A stretch of 64,000 nt of DNA from Algibacter_G agarivorans (GTDB taxonomy: Bacteria; Bacteroidota; Bacteroidia; Flavobacteriales; Flavobacteriaceae). Shown in pieces: positions 19,704 to 28,742 of the stretch; the first letter of the stretch is position 1, and each line of letters starts with the position of its first letter. The position numbers and the translations under genes are program-made. The DNA lies in the NCBI RefSeq assembly GCF_039543245.1, contig NZ_BAABJJ010000029.1, positions 1 through 64,000 of the forward strand, read 5' to 3'. The notes below the pieces were generated by a model. It worked only from the letters and a program-made list of their open reading frames with translations. It did not search any database and was not told where the DNA came from.

Positions 19704-21149
19704 ATGAAATTTATAGCAAATCCAAATCACAAATTACTTACCGTGCTTTCATTCCTTTTTTTAGGAATAACAAGTTGCCAGAATCAGGCAAAAAAAGTAG
19801 ACCTAAAAGAAACCAAACCTAACATCATATATGTATATGTTGACCAAATGAGTGCGAATATGATGAGTTGCGCTGGTAACACCTATTTAAAAACACCTGC
19901 ACTCGATTATATTGCTAGTAATGGTATGCGTTTTACCAGAGCCTATACTACTAATCCTGTTTGCTCACCGGCTAGAGTTAGTTTGATGACAGGGCGCTTT
20001 CCAAGTTATTTCAAAGATGATGAAGGGAATGAAATTAGAGAAAACAGAGCGTCTATGAAAATACCTGAGGTTTCTCAAGAAGTAACAAACACAACTATAG
20101 CTTCCTACCTAAAAGAAGCTAATTATGAGCTGTATTTTGGAGGCAAAGAACATTTACCTGAGTCCTTAACGCCTAAGGCACTCGGTTTTAATAAATTTAG
20201 TGATGACGAAAGAGGCGAGTTGGTAAATAAAGCGGCAGATATTATTAAAGAAAAGCATAAAAACCCTTACTTTATGGTGGTTTCATTAATAAATCCACAT
20301 GATATTTGCTACATGGCTTTACGTGAAAAAGCTACCAGCAAAAATGATGCTATATTATTAAAACGTGCAAAAGTTGAACTAGCAACCTTAGATGATGCCA
20401 TGAAAATTCCTGAAGGTGTCAGTGAAGATGAATTTTATGCAAGCTATTGTCCGCCACTGCCTAAAAATTACGAACCTCAAATTGATGAACCTAAAGCGGT
20501 TAAGAGCCTAATTAATGCGAGACCGTTTCGTAAAAATGCAAGAGAGCATTTTACTGATAATGATTGGAAACGTCACAGGTATGCCTACCATCGTTTGACG
20601 GAGGTTATGGATGAAGAAGTACAAGTGCTTTTAGATGCTATAAAGAATATCGGACAAGAAGAGAATACACTAATCATCTTTTCAAGCGACCATGGTGATA
20701 TGAGTGCAAGTCATCGTATGGAACATAAGTCTACCTTATATGAAGAATCAGCAAACATTCCGTTTATGGCGATGTGGAAAGGGCATATACCGGCAGGTCA
20801 AATTAATACAACAGATTTAGTTTCTAACGGGCTAGATTTACTTCCAACAGTTTGCGATTATGCCAATATTGAAGGTGTTTCTGATGTTCGTGCTAAAAGC
20901 TTAAGACCACTTTTTGAAGGTGAAGATGTAGAATGGCGTGAAACACTTGGTGTAGAAAGTGAAATAGGTAAGATGGTTGTTGATAAAAATGGTTTGAAAT
21001 ATGCGCGCTATGATGCTGATGGGATTGAAGAACAATTGTTAAACTTAAAACAGGACCCTTTTGAGACTACACATTTCACTAATGATATAAAATTTAAAGA
21101 TGACTTAGAAAGATTACGAAATATATATAATACAGAATGGTTTAAGTAA
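19704..21149 (+). CDS. S1-family sulfatase lipoprotein
   Basis: This 481-residue sulfatase has a lipoprotein signal ending ITSC, a metal site YVDQM, and the formylglycine motif C-S-P-A-R (C87). SSDHGDM supplies the later metal ligands. Between the two halves it carries an unusual insertion of about 80 residues (roughly 205-290) with the segment SYCPPLPKNYEPQ. It is not close to the other five sulfatases here. An S1_25-type ulvan sulfatase is one candidate, but I cannot assign a subfamily firmly. Confidence 0.85.
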   Translation: MKFIANPNHKLLTVLSFLFLGITSCQNQAKKVDLKETKPNIIYVYVDQMSANMMSCAGNTYLKTPALDYIASNGMRFTRAYTTNPVCSPARVSLMTGRFPSYFKDDEGNEIRENRASMKIPEVSQEVTNTTIASYLKEANYELYFGGKEHLPESLTPKALGFNKFSDDERGELVNKAADIIKEKHKNPYFMVVSLINPHDICYMALREKATSKNDAILLKRAKVELATLDDAMKIPEGVSEDEFYASYCPPLPKNYEPQIDEPKAVKSLINARPFRKNAREHFTDNDWKRHRYAYHRLTEVMDEEVQVLLDAIKNIGQEENTLIIFSSDHGDMSASHRMEHKSTLYEESANIPFMAMWKGHIPAGQINTTDLVSNGLDLLPTVCDYANIEGVSDVRAKSLRPLFEGEDVEWRETLGVESEIGKMVVDKNGLKYARYDADGIEEQLLNLKQDPFETTHFTNDIKFKDDLERLRNIYNTEWFK

Positions 21150-21190
21150 TTATCTAATGATTTATAGATAGAGTAAACAAAATTGAACTT

Positions 21191-21985
21191 ATGCGACATC
21201 AATTAAAATGGACTTTTAGTATGGCATTTATAGTCATTACCAGTTTTAGTTTAGCCCAAAATAATGATGTTGTTTTTGAAGCATTAAATGAAAGTAATCA
21301 GTGGAAACATGCTTTTAATGATAATGGCATTAAAGACTGGACAGAGCAGTGGACCTTAGATGGCTTAATTGCAACAGTTGAAAACTCAAAAGAAGGTATG
21401 CATTTTAAAGCGGGCCCAGAATATAAAAATGATGCGCATCACGCAGTTTTATGGACTAAGCAAAGTTTTACTGGAGATATAAAAATTGAATATGATTATA
21501 CTAGAACTGACAATGCAACCAAATATGTAAATATTTTATATATTCAAGCCACAGGAGATGAAGAAGGCGTTTATGAAAAAGACATATTCAAATGGAGTAA
21601 GTTAAGAGAAGTACCTGCAATGCGGACATATTTTGAAAATATGAATGTGTTCCATATTAGTTATTCGGCGTTTGGTAATAGCGAAAATTCCTTTCATTAC
21701 GTGCGTGCAAGAAAATACCCAAAACCCGATGACAAACTTTTTGATATAACTCAAATAGAACCATCTTATGATAGGCAAGGGTTTTTTAAATCGGGTCAGC
21801 TGTATCATATTACAGCTGTAAAAACTAATAATCATCTGTTTTTTAAAATGGAAAGTAAAGATGGTGTGAAATTGTTCCATTGGAATATTTCAAATATAGA
21901 TCCCGTTACTGAAGGAAGAATAGGTTTACGACAGATGTATACTCGTTCTTCAGTTTATAAAAACTTTAAAATATATAGTAAATGA
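21191..21985 (+). CDS. DUF1961-like secreted protein of unknown function
   Basis: This 264-residue exported protein has a signal peptide ending SLAQ. Its sequence (LREVPAMRTYFENMN, FHISYSAFG, a C-terminal GRIGLRQMYTRSSVYKNF) fits the DUF1961 family, which is predicted to adopt a concanavalin-like beta-sandwich. Members turn up in loci for algal polysaccharides, but I know of no settled activity. The stop codon overlaps the start of the next gene (ATGA), so it is translationally coupled to the BNR-propeller lyase. A lyase, glycosidase or binding role is possible. Confidence 0.6.
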   Translation: MRHQLKWTFSMAFIVITSFSLAQNNDVVFEALNESNQWKHAFNDNGIKDWTEQWTLDGLIATVENSKEGMHFKAGPEYKNDAHHAVLWTKQSFTGDIKIEYDYTRTDNATKYVNILYIQATGDEEGVYEKDIFKWSKLREVPAMRTYFENMNVFHISYSAFGNSENSFHYVRARKYPKPDDKLFDITQIEPSYDRQGFFKSGQLYHITAVKTNNHLFFKMESKDGVKLFHWNISNIDPVTEGRIGLRQMYTRSSVYKNFKIYSK

Positions 21986-23346
21986 AAGATATAAAGTGTT
22001 TGGTATTCTCAACGTTGATGTTATTAAGCCTAGTGGGGTTTGCTCAAAATAGATCAAAAGTAGATTATTTTGCAAGCAATGCCCTTGGTAATCCCGTGAC
22101 AGGTAATGCAGGTGAGTGTTATAATGGAGTTACTTATGTGTCTTATCAAGGTCCTCTTGAAGACCCATACGTAGCTGCATATCATCATAAAACTAAAACA
22201 TGGGTAGGCCCTTTTAAAGCAGGTACCAGCTTAATGGGAAAAAATAAAAGTAGAAGAACGGATAATCATGGTAAACCTACTTTGGTAATTGATAGTAAAG
22301 GATACATTCATATTGTTTTTGGAGGTCATAGTGGTACTCCAGATTTAGGTGAAAATCCGCTAGGTAATTATCACTACGGAAAACAAATTCATATAGTAAC
22401 AAAAAATCCTTTAGATATTTCTAGTTGGCAAGAGGTTGATAATATTTCTCCTTTTGGTACGTATAGTCAATTTATTAAAATGGATAAAGGAGATTTATAT
22501 TTGTTTTACAGACATGGAGCGCATAGAAGCAATTGGGTGTATCAATTATCAAAAGACGACGGATTAACCTTTTCAGATCCGGTATCGATTATAAAAACTA
22601 AGCAGACTACTGGGACAAAAGAAAATCCGGTAATTTGTGATTCTTGGTATTTACATTTTTCAAAAGGAAAAAATAACGACATTATAGCTACGTATAATTA
22701 TCATGTTTGCAAAGGACCACATCATGATGGAGAACGTCATAACGTGTATTACATGAGATTTGATACAAATAGAAACGAATGTTATAATGTGAGAAATCAA
22801 AAATTAATTTTACCAGTTACCAAAGAGGAAGCAGATACAATGACCTTAATAAAAAATACAGAAGAAAGATGGACACATAATGGAATTGCCAGATTGGATA
22901 AGTTTGGCAACCCACATGTGACTTCTTATGAAGGAGATTATGAGGATAAAAAGCATGGAGGAATAAAAACCTTACAACATTATTATTGGACAGGGCAAGA
23001 ATGGAAGAGTAACAATAAAACTAGATTGCCTGAAGGGGCTAGAGGAGAAATGTTAATAAATTCAAACAACCAAATAAAACTATTACTTGGAGATACAAGC
23101 CGAAAAAAAGGAGATGTAGCGTGGTGGGTTAGTGATGATAATGGGAATAGTTTTAAAAAAGATAAAGTTTTATTGAAGAGCAAAAAAGGAAAATTTCTAT
23201 TGTCAAATTTTATTAGAAATGCGCATCCTGATGCAAAAATAATAGTTGCAGAAAAAAAAGGGAATCAGTTTGTGAAAATGTACTTATTGGGAGATAATGG
23301 ACCTATTTATCGTTCTAAAAAAGAATCAGAAGCAGTAAAAGAATAA
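21982..23346 (+). CDS. BNR-propeller polysaccharide lyase, probable ulvan lyase (PL25 or PL24 type)
   Basis: This 454-residue exported protein has a signal peptide ending GFAQ and a predicted seven-bladed beta-propeller. It looks like the PL24/PL25 ulvan lyases, which cut between sulfated rhamnose and uronic acid by beta-elimination. H96 (in DNHGKP), H116 (in FGGH), Y161 (in GTYSQF) and R177 (in FYRHG) are spaced 20, 45 and 16 apart. As I recall the PL25 enzyme PLSV_3936, its active-site H123, H143, Y188 and R204 have the same spacing. No sorting domain for type IX secretion is present, so it may act on oligosaccharides in the periplasm. Confidence 0.78.
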   Translation: MKDIKCLVFSTLMLLSLVGFAQNRSKVDYFASNALGNPVTGNAGECYNGVTYVSYQGPLEDPYVAAYHHKTKTWVGPFKAGTSLMGKNKSRRTDNHGKPTLVIDSKGYIHIVFGGHSGTPDLGENPLGNYHYGKQIHIVTKNPLDISSWQEVDNISPFGTYSQFIKMDKGDLYLFYRHGAHRSNWVYQLSKDDGLTFSDPVSIIKTKQTTGTKENPVICDSWYLHFSKGKNNDIIATYNYHVCKGPHHDGERHNVYYMRFDTNRNECYNVRNQKLILPVTKEEADTMTLIKNTEERWTHNGIARLDKFGNPHVTSYEGDYEDKKHGGIKTLQHYYWTGQEWKSNNKTRLPEGARGEMLINSNNQIKLLLGDTSRKKGDVAWWVSDDNGNSFKKDKVLLKSKKGKFLLSNFIRNAHPDAKIIVAEKKGNQFVKMYLLGDNGPIYRSKKESEAVKE

Positions 23347-23373
23347 ACTTATTAATTAAAATTGCGTAAAAGG

Positions 23374-25875
23374 ATGTTGTTAAAACACTATTTTTTAAAC
23401 TCAAACAAAGCATTCATCTTACTTTTTCTGATGATGAGCTTTAAGATGCTCAGTCAATCAAAGGATCGTCCTTTTATTTTAGTTACCTCAGAAGAGAGAA
23501 GTCAAGTTCTTGAGAAAATAAATACTCAAAATTGGGCAAAAGAAATTTATATTAAATTAAAAGTAAATACTGATTTTCAGGTTAAAACCTTTTATAAAAA
23601 CCCCGAAAGTTATATCAAACAATTGCCATTCAATTGGTCCAAAGGTCAAAAAAATAGCTTTCCACCTTTTTATAAAACGTATCATGTAGAAAATGGTGTC
23701 CAAAAAAATCTTGATAATGCCACGGACGTTGAAAAGAAGCATATGGAATTATTGGTTAAATATCTGCAAGTTTCTTTAGACTGTGGCATCATGTATTATC
23801 TAACTCAAGACGAAAAATATGCCTATGTTGCAAGTAGTATTTTATATTCTTTTACAAAATCAGCACAAAAATCCAAACTCTCAGATTGGCATGGTAGAGG
23901 TGGCTGGTTGTTTCCTAATGATGGTTTCCGAGAAGTAAGAGTAATAGGCTACAAAGTACCTTTAATTTATGATTTTACTGCTCCTTACATTAAAAACGGA
24001 GGACAAGCTTTTGATATCATCAAAAACAAAAAAGTGTTTTTTCCAGTAAATGAACTTCAAGATGTTTGTAGAACGTATGCAGATATCACTGTCAATTACG
24101 GTCAAACAGGCTCTAACCATTCAGTTTTAGAATCGCCAAACTTAGTATATAATGCCTTGGCGATGGATGACAAAAAAGAGCGAGAAAAATTATTATCTTA
24201 CTTCTTAACTAAAAACACAGTCAATCAAGATGCACTTAATGTCATGGCTAAAAATTATAAGAATAAAGGTGATATTTGGCCAGAGACATCACAATATTTA
24301 AATCATTCAACAGCCATTTTAGCAAAATTATTATTGGTTGTTAATAGATATAACTCGTCTTTAAAGCTGGGAGAAAAATATCAAAACATATTATTCGCAT
24401 TACCTAGACTTGACTATTTTGTATATCCAAATAATGAGATTATAAGGTGGGGAGATGGACATAGACGTGCCCATGTCCCTTACGAAGCCTATGAAAATGC
24501 CTATGTGTTGGCTAAAATGGATAGTTTACAAGAGTTGCAAGATGAATTTTCACCGCTCATAAAAAGGGCCATGACTAAAGGTAAATACCATAGAAAAAAT
24601 CCAGAAGCTTTGTTTTGGTACAATAATGATATGAGTAAAGAAGTTGCCAAGATTGAGTTGCCAAGAACCGATAGAGTTTATCACGCTGGCATTGTACTGC
24701 AGCGCAATTTAAGTAGCACAAATGATCCAAAAGATGGTTTAATGTGTTTTGTAGGGGGCGCTCACATGGTACACGGTCATGCTGAGGGTATGAATATTGA
24801 ATTGTATGGAAAAGGACAGGTGTTAGGTGTAGATCATGGTAGAAAAAATTATGGACAAGATTTGCACGAAAACTATTCCAGAATTTTTGCTGCTCACAAT
24901 ACAGTTATTGTAAACGGAAGTTCGAAAGGTGAAGGTGGATGGGTAAATTTGGGAATTAATACAGTTAAACCAATTGCAATGGAGCCTAAAGTTGGAGCAG
25001 AAGGGGTGTCCCCATATCATTCGTTCAGTTTAACTAGTTTTGAAGATAATAAAGGAGAAAAGGCAGAAGCTACACAAGAACGGACATTAGCTTTAATACG
25101 TACTTCTCCAACCACAGGTTATTATGTGGACGTTTTTCGGTCAAAATCCAAATTGCCAAATGAGTACCATGATTATTTGTATCATAGCATTGGGGATATG
25201 CTCCTTTTTGAAAATGATGATATAAAGTTAGAAAAAGCACCTAATAGATATCAAGTAAATGCTAAGGCAGAGTGGGTACATAATAAGCAATATAGAAACC
25301 CTGGTTGGCATTTTTTTAAGCATGTAAAAACATCAAAAGTTTATGATAAAGATGTGAAAGCTACATTTCATACAAAACGATTAGCCCAAGGAGGTGTTTT
25401 TATGCAACTCCATATTCCGGGTTTTAAAAATAGAACGTTTACCAAAGTAAAGGCACCTATTACTTTTGAAGCGCCAAAACCTTATGATAATTTACCAACA
25501 CCAACATTAGTAATACGTAATGAAGGTGAAGCTTGGGGCAATCCTTTTGTTGTGGTTTTTGAACCTTTTAATGAAAAAGAGAAGCCAACAATTAGATCAG
25601 TTTCAAAAATAGAGCAAGACGGTTTGTATAAAGGGTTGAAAATTGTGAGTAAAACGCCTTCCGGAGTTTTAATTCAATACGTTATTACGCAATCGAAAGA
25701 TGAAATATTTCAAGGTGATGATATCTATTTTGAAGGTACTTTTGCTATTATTACTGTGGATGAAAATGTAATTTTGAAAAGCATTTATGTAGGTGATGGT
25801 AAAAATTTAAGATATAGAGATCACACTGTTCAGACCGATTCATCCAATTCCTACTATAAATCCTATTCAAATTAA
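23374..25875 (+). CDS. Heparinase II/III-fold polysaccharide lyase, probable ulvan lyase (PL40 type)
   Basis: This protein of about 833 residues starts at the ATG at 23374, ahead of a hydrophobic signal segment ending LSQS; a TTG at 23362 is the alternative. It has an N-terminal alpha-toroid (with the segments GSNHSVLESPNLVYN and WGDGHRRAHVPYE) and a C-terminal heparinase II/III-like beta-sandwich (GGAHMVHGHAEGM, then AAHNTVIVNG). These match the heparinase-fold lyases, and PL40 is the ulvan-active family with this fold and size. It is the last intact gene of the locus and lies next to the propeller lyase, so two unrelated lyase folds are encoded side by side. Confidence 0.72.
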   Translation: MLLKHYFLNSNKAFILLFLMMSFKMLSQSKDRPFILVTSEERSQVLEKINTQNWAKEIYIKLKVNTDFQVKTFYKNPESYIKQLPFNWSKGQKNSFPPFYKTYHVENGVQKNLDNATDVEKKHMELLVKYLQVSLDCGIMYYLTQDEKYAYVASSILYSFTKSAQKSKLSDWHGRGGWLFPNDGFREVRVIGYKVPLIYDFTAPYIKNGGQAFDIIKNKKVFFPVNELQDVCRTYADITVNYGQTGSNHSVLESPNLVYNALAMDDKKEREKLLSYFLTKNTVNQDALNVMAKNYKNKGDIWPETSQYLNHSTAILAKLLLVVNRYNSSLKLGEKYQNILFALPRLDYFVYPNNEIIRWGDGHRRAHVPYEAYENAYVLAKMDSLQELQDEFSPLIKRAMTKGKYHRKNPEALFWYNNDMSKEVAKIELPRTDRVYHAGIVLQRNLSSTNDPKDGLMCFVGGAHMVHGHAEGMNIELYGKGQVLGVDHGRKNYGQDLHENYSRIFAAHNTVIVNGSSKGEGGWVNLGINTVKPIAMEPKVGAEGVSPYHSFSLTSFEDNKGEKAEATQERTLALIRTSPTTGYYVDVFRSKSKLPNEYHDYLYHSIGDMLLFENDDIKLEKAPNRYQVNAKAEWVHNKQYRNPGWHFFKHVKTSKVYDKDVKATFHTKRLAQGGVFMQLHIPGFKNRTFTKVKAPITFEAPKPYDNLPTPTLVIRNEGEAWGNPFVVVFEPFNEKEKPTIRSVSKIEQDGLYKGLKIVSKTPSGVLIQYVITQSKDEIFQGDDIYFEGTFAIITVDENVILKSIYVGDGKNLRYRDHTVQTDSSNSYYKSYSN

Positions 25876-25890
25876 TAGAACACATTTTAA

Positions 25891-26548
25891 ATGTTCACTT
25901 TTAGTATTCTTCCTGTTTTTTGTGGCATGTAAAAACAATGAAACTAAAAGTAAAACACTATTGTTTGTAAGTAGTTTTACTGATAATAAACCAGGAGAGG
26001 GCATACATATCTATGAGTTTAATGATGAAACAGGAGAAGCGACTTTAAAATTTACTTTAGAGTGGTCCACGTCATTTCACGTTTCATCCTAACGGTAATT
26101 TTGGTTATAGCATTTCAGAGCTGAGCGGAAAATTACCGCTTTTAAATATGAAGATGGGACAGCTAAATATGATGAAAGACTATCAATCTGATAAACAGAA
26201 GAAACAGATTTATAGGGCTGCGGATATTCATATTTCACCTGATGGTAATTTTTTATATGCTACTAATCACGGACCAGAAGATGATAGTATTTTAATATTT
26301 TCTATAATTCAAGAAACAGGTTAACTAAATTTGGTCGATCATGAACCTACTTATGGGAAACACCCGAGAAATTTAGCTATTGATCCATCTGGAAAATATG
26401 TATTGGTAGCAAATCAGTTTACCAACAACATTGTTGTTTTTAAAAGGGATAAAAAAAAGGGCAATTAACAAAGTTACCTCATGATATATACGTAGATAAT
26501 CCTTCAAGTATTCAAATGTTTCAATACGAAATCAACCAATTACAATGA
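25891..26548 (+). pseudogene. Decayed lactonase-family (beta-propeller) lipoprotein gene
   Basis: No intact frame exists, but translations of all three frames join into one recognisable product. It begins with a lipoprotein-like VFFLFFVAC, then LFVSSFTDNKPGEGIHIYEF. After frame changes near 26085 and 26155 it continues with HISPDGNFLYATNHG. An in-frame TAA near 26324 interrupts it, and PRNLAIDPSGKYVLVANQ and LPHDIYVDNPSSIQMF follow after another shift near 26465. These are repeat signatures of the lactonase family (Pfam Lactonase, PF10282-like). At least three frameshifts and one stop show true decay. The start codon also appears lost. Its end overlaps the convergent regulator gene by a few bases. 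Confidence 0.85.
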
Positions 26549-27586
26549 TTCTCTGTCAATAAAATTAAAAGGCACTTTTACTTTTCCCTTTGTTTTATTC
26601 AGTATCATGTTTGCTGCAGTTTCTCCCATTACTTTAAAATCTGTCGATATTACAGTAATTCCTAAGAGTTCTTTTAATGGTGTGTCGTTGTAAGATATAA
26701 TGCCAATTTCTTCACCAAGTTTAAACTCATCTTCTCTTACTCGTTTCACAAGGTTTACTAGGTCGGATTCTTCAATGGTTATAAATAAATCTCCTTTTTT
26801 TAAAATCATCTCATCATATACCTTATCTAAAATTTCAAAATCTAATTTAAACTCAACACAAAATTTTCTAAAACCATGTAAAATCCTTCGTGGATAAGGA
26901 TATATAGCCCTTTCAGGATATATCAACATGATTTTCTGGTATTTTTTTATTTTTTTTAGTCCTTCCTTTAAGGCAGAATAAATATCGTTTTCAAAATCTT
27001 GATAAATTTCTACAAAATTACCCTCTAAATTTGGTTTGATGTTATCTAAAAGAATGAGTTTTTCATTAGGTATTTTTTTTATAGCTTTTACTACTTTATC
27101 AGTGAGGCTAACATGTTTTAAATCCTCAGTTTTAAAATGCGGCATAATAATAAAATAATCATACGCCGATTTGTTTTTGTCTAATAAATTTAAAAAAAGG
27201 CTTTCATCACAATGATAAATATGCAAATCGGTATGAGAATTTGCTCCGATGGCATTTATAAAGTGATTATATGTTCTTAGTTTATATGAACTTAATTTAT
27301 TAATTAGAAATAAAATATTAACCTTAGAGATTAATTGAGTTCTGGAAATATAAAATCCTTTGCCTCGAATAGATGTTATGATATTCCGTTCTTTAAGAAT
27401 ACTATATGCTTTTTCAACCGTATCTCTTGATAAATAAAATTCTTCGCTAAACATATTTATTGAAGGAATCTTTTGATCCATCGTTAAATTCCCTAAAGAA
27501 ATATTATTAATTATAGAATCTATAATTTGCTGGTATTTTGGAACCCTTGAATTTTCGTCAATTTTTATGTACTTAATTAGATTCAT
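26540..27586 (-). CDS. GntR-type regulator with LacI/periplasmic-binding-like effector domain (copy 1)
   Basis: This regulator of about 348 residues has an N-terminal winged helix of the GntR family (KYQQIIDSIINNI, then FYLSRDTVEKAYSILKERNII) and a sugar-binding domain like those of LacI regulators, the AraR-type architecture. The start at 27586 is chosen because it aligns with the paralogue upstream; an in-frame ATG at 27598 adds four residues. It is the third gene of fbp-gntR-gntR. Effector-domain sequence ends with DRESL, as in the paralogue. A rhamnose or fucose pathway intermediate is a plausible ligand by context only. Confidence 0.8.
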   Translation of the reverse strand: MNLIKYIKIDENSRVPKYQQIIDSIINNISLGNLTMDQKIPSINMFSEEFYLSRDTVEKAYSILKERNIITSIRGKGFYISRTQLISKVNILFLINKLSSYKLRTYNHFINAIGANSHTDLHIYHCDESLFLNLLDKNKSAYDYFIIMPHFKTEDLKHVSLTDKVVKAIKKIPNEKLILLDNIKPNLEGNFVEIYQDFENDIYSALKEGLKKIKKYQKIMLIYPERAIYPYPRRILHGFRKFCVEFKLDFEILDKVYDEMILKKGDLFITIEESDLVNLVKRVREDEFKLGEEIGIISYNDTPLKELLGITVISTDFKVMGETAANMILNKTKGKVKVPFNFIDRESL

Positions 27587-27687
27587 TTTTGAAATCAAAA
27601 CTTAATTGATGAAAAGTAAAGGTTTTTTTGAAATAGAAAAAATAAAATGATTAAAATTAATGCTATTTATAGCTTGTAGTAACTAAA

Positions 27688-28734
27688 CTATAATGAATCT
27701 CTATCAATAAAATTGAATGGGACTTTATATTGGCCTTTTTCATTATTTAAAATCATGTGAGATGTTGTTTCTCCCATTATTTTAAAATCTGTTGATATAA
27801 CTGTGATACCAAGAAGTGCTTTAAGAGGCGTGTCATTATATGAAATGACACCTATATCCCTACCTAAAACAAACTCTTTGTCTCTTATTTGCTCAATCAA
27901 ATTGACTAAATCGTCTTCTTCTATAGTAACAAATAAATCACCTTTTAATAGAATCATATCATTGTAAACTTGATCTAAGATGTCAAAGTCAAAATTATGC
28001 TCAACGCAAAATTTTATAAACCCTTTTTTAATGCGTTTAGGGTAGGGATAAATAGTTTTTTTTGGATAGATAAGAATTATTTTTTTGTAATTAGAAATCT
28101 TTTCAATCCCATTTTTCAGAGCATTAAAGATGTTTTTTTCATAATCCTCATAAACTGTGATAATATTATCTTTTATTGGGATTTTCTTATTATCCAGAAT
28201 TACTAGTTTCTCTTTAGGAATTTTATTTATTGCTCGAGATACGGCAACTGTCGTGCTCGTATGCTGAAGGTCTTCAGTTTTAAAATGGGGCATAATAACA
28301 TAATAGTCATAAGCTTTTTCATGCTTACTTAGCAAATTTAAAAATAAAGTTTCATCACAGTGATATATATGAAGGTCAACATATGCGTTAGGACCAATAC
28401 TATTAATAAAAGAATGATAGATTTCCATTTTGTACCAGCTCAATTTATTGATGAGAAACAAAATGTTTAATTTCTTTATTAGCTTAGTTCGAGAAATATA
28501 ATAGCCTTTACCTCGTATGGATGTTATTATATTACGGTCTTTAAGGATACTGTAAGCTTTTTCAACAGTGTCTCTTGAAAGGTATAGATCTTCGCTAAGC
28601 CTATTTATTGAAGGTATTTTATGGTCAATTTTAAAATCACCTGAAGAAATATTATTTATAACAGAGTCAACAATTTGCTGATACTTAGGTATCCTTGAAT
28701 CTACGTCAATTTTAATAAATTTATGTATCTCCAT
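27688..28734 (-). CDS. GntR-type regulator with LacI/periplasmic-binding-like effector domain (copy 2)
   Basis: This 348-residue regulator has the same length and architecture as its downstream neighbour and is similar along the whole protein (shared blocks include SRDTVEKAYSILK, SIRGKG, LHIYHCDE, VISYNDTPLK). It starts only 8 bases after the fbp stop codon, so it is co-transcribed with fbp from promoter P3. A tandem pair of near-equal regulators may bind the same sites with different ligands or form heterodimers. Whether either binds the shared promoter motif is not shown by the sequence. Confidence 0.82.
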   Translation of the reverse strand: MEIHKFIKIDVDSRIPKYQQIVDSVINNISSGDFKIDHKIPSINRLSEDLYLSRDTVEKAYSILKDRNIITSIRGKGYYISRTKLIKKLNILFLINKLSWYKMEIYHSFINSIGPNAYVDLHIYHCDETLFLNLLSKHEKAYDYYVIMPHFKTEDLQHTSTTVAVSRAINKIPKEKLVILDNKKIPIKDNIITVYEDYEKNIFNALKNGIEKISNYKKIILIYPKKTIYPYPKRIKKGFIKFCVEHNFDFDILDQVYNDMILLKGDLFVTIEEDDLVNLIEQIRDKEFVLGRDIGVISYNDTPLKALLGITVISTDFKIMGETTSHMILNNEKGQYKVPFNFIDRDSL

Positions 28735-28742
28735 AGTTTAGT

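Noticed and set aside
1..26548. SusC/SusD transporter pair expected for a polysaccharide locus
   Set aside because: No TonB-dependent receptor or SusD-like lipoprotein is encoded anywhere in the window; it must lie outside it.
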